Below, one piece after another: positions 57,426 through 64,000 of a stretch of 64,000 nt of DNA (positions within the stretch are counted from its first letter, which is position 1; each line of letters opens with the position of its first letter). The translations under genes and the position numbers were made by a program. Source of the DNA: Telmatactis stephensoni (taxonomy: Eukaryota > Cnidaria > Anthozoa > Actiniaria > Isophelliidae); NCBI GenBank assembly GCA_029948255.1, contig JALIZF010001267.1, forward strand, positions 124,001-188,000, in the 5' to 3' direction. The notes beneath the pieces are model-generated. The model was not told where the DNA came from, did not search any database, and worked only from the letters and a program-made list of their open reading frames with translations.

Positions 57426-60400
57426 TCAGTTTTCAAAAGAACTGGTGTCTGGTAAATTTATGATCTCGCCGCGTGACTTGAAACAAGAACGCGTGACGAA
57501 ACTCCAGGCTTTGACAACAAGTCGAACAAGCTGAGAAACAACCACCAGGGCTATGACAATGCAACAAAGTACTGGAAGCACGGATAAAATTATGACTTGA
57601 ATCCAGTTTAAAACGTCTACAGTTGACTTGAGTGAACCTTGTGGAACTTGACCAGTGGAGAGAAAACTAGCGTTGAAGGTATTTATTGTTGCTATGACAA
57701 TTAAGGCAATCAAAGAAACCATCTCAGCAATGTTGGCTGCTTGGCTACGGAATGGACGTACAATGGTGTGATGAAAGAGGATTAAGACACAGGAAAAAGT
57801 TAGTAAACTTGTCTTTAAAAGAGGATCACTGACAAAAGTGGAAATTATGATGAGAACAAGACGTCTGAATATCAGAATACTTTCCCAGTAAATAGCGCCA
57901 GTAGTATTGTCTTGCGGTTCACGAAACGGACCGTACAGAATAGCAGTGACTGAGGATTTCCACTCAGGGGCTTCTGGTCTTTGTTCTTTACCTCCACACA
58001 TAAACCACGTCAATTTGTACATCAGATAGGGTAAGGGAAGAGCACAAGCAACGAAGAATTCCTTGATTGAAATTTGGCTTTTATAAAGCCACTTCGATCC
58101 AAGCGCTATGGTAACGATGAAAGGAACAACTGATACGACCACAAACACCATCAGCACATACTGCCACCATTGGTAACACAACACGTTACCAGCAATGAAC
58201 AACCGCTTCTCTTCACCAAGTGACGTACAACGTAAGAGTTTGAGGGCTGTTTTGGCAAGCACGGCGTATCCTAGCAACAGTGTCTCCAAGACAGCACTAA
58301 GATAAGGTCCAAGTGATGGAGGAGATTTTGACTTACGCTTGTTTAGTAGATAATGACAGCCATAGAACAAAGCAATTGTCAAAAGAACACCAAATACTGG
58401 ACAAGCAAGGACCAGTTGCTTAGTTACCACAGTAAGCCCAACGAAAGGACATAGGGAACCACGTGAGGAGATGCGCATTTCAAAGTTAAAAAGTCCCATC
58501 ATAGGTTGAATGAGATACTTCTCAACAATGCTATCGTACGAAGCTGCAATCAAAAGAATGTTAACCACTTGATAAAAGTAGGAAACTATTTTTAGATAGC
58601 CACTACTATGTTTGTCCTTGGAATGGTCTTGTTCATCGTCGTGTCTTGTGTTGCTTCTGAACCACAGGATGTGACTCTTGAGCATGCACTCAAGCCTTGG
58701 CTTATAAATAAAGAACAAAGCAATCAACATCACCATGACAACGGCCACGCCCCAGAACCACATGTCTTGACATTTGTCACTATGAAGGCAAGATGACGAA
58801 AGGAGAGTTTCAGAGTAATTTTCTTTACACTCACCGCAGAGTGGTCCAGTTCTGTTGCCATTACAACTGTTGTAATCAACAAAATCGTGTTTATCGGGCT
58901 GTTTACAATATCCCAACGGACAAAGAGTAAAGTTAAGTGCAGGTGGATTATCTTGAACTTTGTATCCCCAAAAGTTTTGTCTTGCTGATATTTTACCCAA
59001 ACAATCAGCTCCAAATGGGCATAACAAACACTTAAAACCGCTGTCCATATTTGCTCCAAGGCTCTTGCCATGTTGTATACTGTAGAATCCAATTCCACAC
59101 GGTTTACAGGAAAGCTGCATGACATTTAACGCAAGAATGCACTCATGTAATGACATTGTCATGTCTTTCCTGATTTGGGCTTCTAAATGGTGAATATCCA
59201 ATTCGCTACCAGCTGGACAAGTTAGAATTGTTTCGTTCGCATTCATTTTACCAAAATTAACATAATTGGCCTTAGATACGGTTACTAAGGATTTTTGTAA
59301 CCCTGAAAGTGCCTTGAATTCCAGTCTTGAATTGAATATCATTAATGGACCTTCGCTTTGGAAATCGATAAAAGATGAAATGTCAAAAGTCATATTCTTT
59401 TTGGGTAGCTGTATCTTAATCGAAGAATGCTTTTGTTGAAATAACGAGTCCAGTATTTGCAAACTGGTGGAATCTGTTCCAGGAATGTAGATATGTCCTC
59501 CTCGGATTTTAGCAAAATTGTCGATGAAGGAACAGTTCTGTAAAGTATAGCTGCCTTTCGATAACGACAACGCCCCTCCTGTCATAGCAGTGTTATTGGC
59601 AAATACTGTGTTCTTTATTGTCACGAAAGTACTGTAATTCCACACTTCCCTGGGAAACGGGCTTTTCTGACCCGGTTTAATGCAACCGGGTTCTTTGATG
59701 GAATCGTTGGACTTGAGTAGGAAGAAAATTGCTCCCGCTTGTCCTTTTGGAGTCTTGTTGTCAAAAAATACACAAGACTCAATTTTTATATTACCACGTT
59801 GGAATTGTTGCGCCGAGCCAATACTTAGAGCTGCACTAAAAACATTACTCTGACTATAGCAGTGTTTAAATGTGACATTATAAAGAAGGACATTTAAAAT
59901 TGGATTTGCTACCACCAGCAGGCATCCACCACCATAATGGTTTGTGAAGCTCATGGAATCAAACTGAGTGTTTTTAATTGTTAGTTGTCGTAATATCAAC
60001 GCGTTCAATGCGATGGCGCTTCCGAACGTCGGAGTTACGAGTGAGTTGTTCTTCAGTATCACATCTGAAATTGTTACCGTTGCAGTTCCACGAATGCCTA
60101 GCGTGATGCAAAATGCATGGGAATCATTCACAAAGTTGTCTCTAAAAATAGTATGTTCTATGTACACCTCACTGTCATGTTCTGAATACCAGAGTAATAC
60201 CATACCGGTGCTGATATTTTTAGATTTAGCTTGGAACTTTTCAAAAAGACTGTTTACAATGTACAGGCTGCCTTTGTGTTTAGTGCCTACTAGTATACCA
60301 CCACACCAACTCTGGTAATTCTGAAGAAACTTTGTGTTGTTAAGAATCATATCGTGTTTGTAACTTTTGACAGCGATCATGGTATCCACTGGGACTGTAG

Positions 60401-61162
60401 ATTTGCTTTCTAAGAACACAACATTCTCAAGGTGCAACGATGTCAATGCTTCCTTTAAGAAAATCCCTATCAAACCATATGGCCCGAGGATGTTACGTGT
60501 AAAGTTAACATTTTTGAGAGTAATATGACATGATATTGACCCTGGATCGTATTCACCATTTGACGTCACAAAGATCCGGGATGGCGTATTATGGCCCCAA
60601 GACGTTTTGACTTCACTGTTCGACATAGAGATGGATATACTGTTTAGTGGTGTTACTCTTCCAATTATAATCATTGCTATACAGGAACTTACATTCACGC
60701 ATAGAGAGTTATTAAACGAAAAGATAATGGCTTTTGTCTTTTGGAATAGACTCACAGCGTGAAATGCACCAATAAATGTACAGTTATCAATAGAAAGGTT
60801 GACGTCTTCAGCATACATAGAAGTGTTTAGAAATTGTAGGTTAGTTAACTTCACGTTTGTGTTGTTTTGATGGAGCTGGGACGGGCCAAAAAATACTATA
60901 TCCGACCCTTCCTGGCATTTAACGTGTGGTATTGACTGGAAACCAACAATGACCATACTCTTGTTGGAATAAATTTCTGCCAACCCCAAAGCAGATGACT
61001 CACAAGTGTACGGAGTGGTATCTGATCCAGTACCATCAACGTAGACATGACCTTCGTGTTGTACCCTCCATACACCCATAACGATGGTTTTACAAGGGTT
61101 GGATTCTGAACCACATGACTGGCTGTCACTTCCTCTGCTTTGGGATACGTACACACGTTGAA
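57426..61162 (-). CDS. Beta-helix multi-pass membrane protein, copy 5, exon 2
   Basis: 1242 codons from the VYVS start, with the acceptor ATCGCAG and the same split Val codon. The leader exon is not found up to 64000, so the intron exceeds 2.8 kb and exon 1 lies outside. Family motifs are present (FFDNKTPKGQAGAI, FANNTAMTGGAL, CPFGADCLG, GPLCGECKE, membrane segments from MWFWGVAVVMVML). The first GGAI motif is changed to AGAI, and one neck Cys motif reads CLLCPF instead of CLPCPF. The helix segment SAQQFQRGNI and KKNMTFDISSF match copy 2, while IIISTFVSDPLL matches copy 4. Frame intact. Confidence 0.88.
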
Positions 61163-61618
61163 CTGCGATGAAAAATGAAATAAATGTTTAGATTACAGCG
61201 GAATCCGCGCGATTTCGAATTTGGTTAATTAAAAAACAGTTCACTACTTTGAAATCAGTCCAATTCCCTTCTGTTAGTAGGTCAATTCGAATCCTCGGAA
61301 TTTCGAACGTTTGTCATGCGAGCTCTGCATACCGGGGTTCTACCTTAGATAATACTGTAGATATGGGAATAGAAATGGATTGACAATTGAAATGCAATGC
61401 AATTTGAATCGAGACTGAACAAAACTCAACAAAAGTCTTGCTAAGCGTTTACTGGAGATATCGTCAAAATGTAGCGAGAACAAAAAATGTGGCGTGACTG
61501 TTGTTCTCGCCACATTATAACGTCTTCTGTGCATCTGTTAGAGTACAAAGCCACGGAAAAATCAGTAGAATCTATTTGTTACTCGTGCCCAGGCCGTAGC
61601 CGTGAAATAAACTGCAAA

Positions 61619-61664
<46 letters not shown>

Positions 61665-63139
61665 CGTCCTGAGGCACTTCTGATTGGTTAAGAACGTAAA
61701 AACAATGCCCTTCATTCATCACCTTTGAGCGACTGCTAACGCAAGCCAGGAACTTTAGGAATGCAAGATGGCCGACTACAAAGAAAATAGCTTTCAGAGA
61801 CAGGCTCTTCCAGCACTAAAACAATGTAAAATGGAGCTTTTCACTTGAGATATATCTAGAAACTTATAAGAGCTTCAAAATGGGCTGTTATTTTGAGCTT
61901 GATCTCCAATACTTTAACCAAATATCGAACTCTAAATGACGTACTTGAAACCAAGCTTCCGCGATTCCAAGTATTTCCTTTGAGCTGGAAATTCTCACCT
62001 ACATGTTGCTAAACGAACACACATAGAGGCAAGTCAATTATATTTCTCATTCAAGCATTCAAGAGATCTTGAGAGGTTTTTGTACTGAATTTAATTATCG
62101 AAATTCTGGACCAGACCATTGCATAGAACTTGAAAACTTGGAACTTGGTCACGTAATACTGTTACTCATATATAAAACATCTGAAACATGAACGAAGAAG
62201 TCTTAACAGCAAACAATTTAGATACATAGTGAAATAAAATGTAGAATAAACTGGTATAATCGCTGGTAATATTTTTGCATGTCGGAGAGTTTTCAAAAGA
62301 CTAAGGGAATGATTTAACCGGAAGTCATATTCATGACCAGGGCACCACGGACCGCGGCTGCAGTATTTATTATAGAATAAAAATGTGAGGGGGTATTCTA
62401 TAATCGTTCCTAGTCTCCTCCACAGGCAACTCCTTATTATTCCTCCTTGGGCTTCCTTTGTAGCGGTTATTTTAACCGCGTGGAGACTGAGAACGAGACA
62501 TGGAGAAAAGAGAGAGGAGGAGGGAACTTTTGGAATTACATGAAAAAGCCGTTAATATGAAATGACTGTAGCAAGATTGCAATACGTCTTGGTAACTTTC
62601 ATATTCGCATTCAGCATGCAAAATTAGTTTAGAATAGTTATGTTACCAGCTTCCACCCCAAAATGCCTCCAGGTGTCTGATTTTTTTGAAAATGCACCTA
62701 GTCTATTTGTGTCTTAAAAGGGCTCAAGATTCGAAGATCAAAATCGCGTCAAAAATAATGAATTTCTTAAATTTGAGCAGTGCTAGCTGACTAATATGAG
62801 CTCATTTTCTCTCTTTGGGCAACAGCCTAGTATTATGATACAATAAATTATTGTAAAAATGCGTTTGCTACAAGAAAAGAGGTAAAATTGGTTGATAGTA
62901 CGTGCCCTTGAAGCAGTGTAAAAGCACCTTCCGACCGCACGTTTTGTAAAATATCTAAAAAACAGGAAATGGAATCTTGACTATAATTATATGAGGCGTG
63001 ATCACTTAAAAGGGGTCTTAAAGGTTGACCATAAGTTAGGCTGTAACGCACGGTGTGCAAGTCGACCCCGTTTTGGCATTCTCTGCGCTACAATCATAGC
63101 TGGTCCAAGGTCAAACACTCTACGCGTCAAAACATGCAT

Positions 63140-63194
63140 CCCATAATGCATTTCTTCCGCTGGATCAGATACAGCGGAAGAAAAGCATTATGGG
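63140..63194. repeat. Hairpin with 23-bp arms and 9-nt loop
   Basis: Arms 63140-63162 and 63172-63194 (CCCATAATG...TTCCGCTG and inverse) differ at one position; the loop is GATCAGATA. It lies in the GC-richer stretch and has no second copy in the window. It could be a precursor-type hairpin or a small foldback. Confidence 0.75.
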
Positions 63195-63296
63195 CATCCA
63201 TGAAAAATTTGCACAGCACCCGTCCCCTACTCTTAGTCGTAGAAATTTCTTAGAAGTGCTGAGCCCCCCTCGCTAACAGGCCACAGACGGCACCGA

Positions 63297-63551
63297 TTGG
63301 CTTCGCTACAGTTCAAAACTCGCCGAAATGGCCTTGTTGGCTTGGGGAATGCATCACAGAACGACCAGAGAAGCCTCAATACTCCAGAGATCACAGTTGA
63401 ATCTTGTCGCCGTAATTACTGTGACTCTTTCTTCGTAAAGTCGCTTCCCACTCCTGAGTTCTTCCAGGAGATTGTCTCCGCCGTCTTTTCTTGCTTAATG
63501 ATGCAAGCCAAGCGACTTCTGTGCTACAAAATGACTCGGAAAAGCACTTAG
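63297..63551 (+). CDS. Unrecognised coding-like frame
   Basis: The frame LASLQFKTRRNGLVGLGNAS runs through FFVKSLPTPEFFQEIVSAVF to a stop at 63551, with balanced base composition unlike the surrounding AT-rich intron. There is no ATG at the start, so if real it is an exon or a fragment of a transposon or captured gene. Confidence 0.25.
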   Translation: MASLQFKTRRNGLVGLGNASQNDQRSLNTPEITVESCRRNYCDSFFVKSLPTPEFFQEIVSAVFSCLMMQAKRLLCYKMTRKST

Positions 63552-64000
63552 AAGCTGAATTCAGGCCACGATCAGTACGCTCACCGAACGTAAAGCCTAG
63601 AATTCGTCAGGCGTCACTGTATAATTGAGCCTTCAGTCTTCTAGAACAGCACCAAATTGACAGTTACCTTGACAACTATTGTTTGTCTTTCCTGTTTTTT
63701 TTTTCCTTTTTCTTTTTCTTCTCTCTTTTTCTCTTTCACAAACCCATTTTTTCTGTTTTTCTTTCTTTTCTCTTTCTTATTTCTCGGTTAATTCTTTTTA
63801 AAGTTTGTTTTTGATTCTCATTTAATTGGCAAAGAAATCCGAACAACTGTTGTCTTTGCTGTCTTACTTTCTCTCTCACAAAACGCGCCCTTGGGTTTTT
63901 CTGTTCATTTTTCTTTCTTTTCTCTCTCTCTTTTTTTTTCTTTTTCTTTTGACAGTTTTGTTGTTGTGCTTGTTCTCTCTCCTTTCTTCGCCGAGAAATG

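Larger units (their letters stand above)
61163..64000 (-). other. Intron 1 of copy 5 (open to the right)
   Basis: It holds the shared block next to exon 2 with the empty TTA site (61345-61347), a (CT)n run (61623-61661), the single copy of the block duplicated at 1449-3790 (to about 62290) and a dispersed repeat (62525-62725). Then come a GC-richer stretch (about 63000-63660) and a long T/C-rich low-complexity run (63690-63960). Confidence 0.6.

Overview
The window is eukaryotic nuclear DNA from an animal, most likely a cnidarian (a coral or sea-anemone relative). The evidence is AT-rich sequence, introns with GT-AG splice sites, dense transposons (LINE, LTR, tRNA-SINE and many MITEs) and a tandem family of large membrane proteins with Pmp-like beta-helix ectodomains. 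I recall such proteins as abundant in anthozoan genomes. The taxonomic call is inference; no rRNA or mitochondrial marker is present.

The backbone is a same-strand tandem array of five paralogous genes, all on the minus strand. Copy 1 has its exon 2 cut by the left edge (1-134) and exon 1 at 8446-8542. Copy 2 is 10119-13870 plus 15739-15826. Copy 3 is 19073-22797 plus 26574-26670. Copy 4 is 44471-48219 plus 51543-51639. Copy 5 is 57426-61162, with exon 1 beyond the right edge. Each gene has a short signal-peptide exon, one phase-1 intron (1.9-8.3 kb) and one 3.7-kb exon. That exon encodes a beta-helix ectodomain of about 790 residues, a Cys-rich neck and 9-10 membrane segments. All five frames are open as far as they are visible, so the array looks functional. 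Flanks were duplicated with the genes: a conserved 3' flank, a ~170-bp minisatellite downstream of copies 3-5, and shared intron and upstream blocks. Comparing these blocks gives pre-insertion empty sites for several transposons.

Region by region: 135-8445 is the copy 1 intron, holding a Harbinger-like element, a partial tandem duplication with a TIR element inside it, and a foldback-ended MITE. 22798-26573 is the copy 3 intron, holding a Mutator-like element with 9-bp target duplications. 27811-34112 is a nest of decayed LINEs in tetranucleotide repeats, interrupted by a 1.7-kb segment with inverted GGAACACC-type repeats and by a cluster of 28-bp palindromes. 34989-41880 is a complete, apparently recent LTR retroelement (673-bp LTRs identical by eye, CATG target duplication). 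It encodes Gag, a retropepsin and an envelope-like protein but no reverse transcriptase, RNase H or integrase. It sits inside an older decayed reading frame. 52900-53194 holds a tRNA-derived SINE, and 54333-55624 another copy of the foldback-ended MITE.

The points most worth a second look are the receptor-like array with its mosaic pattern of differences, the gag-pro-env element without pol, the palindrome cluster at 32159-32388, and the inverted-repeat segment carrying an exon-like reading frame at 30165-31872.
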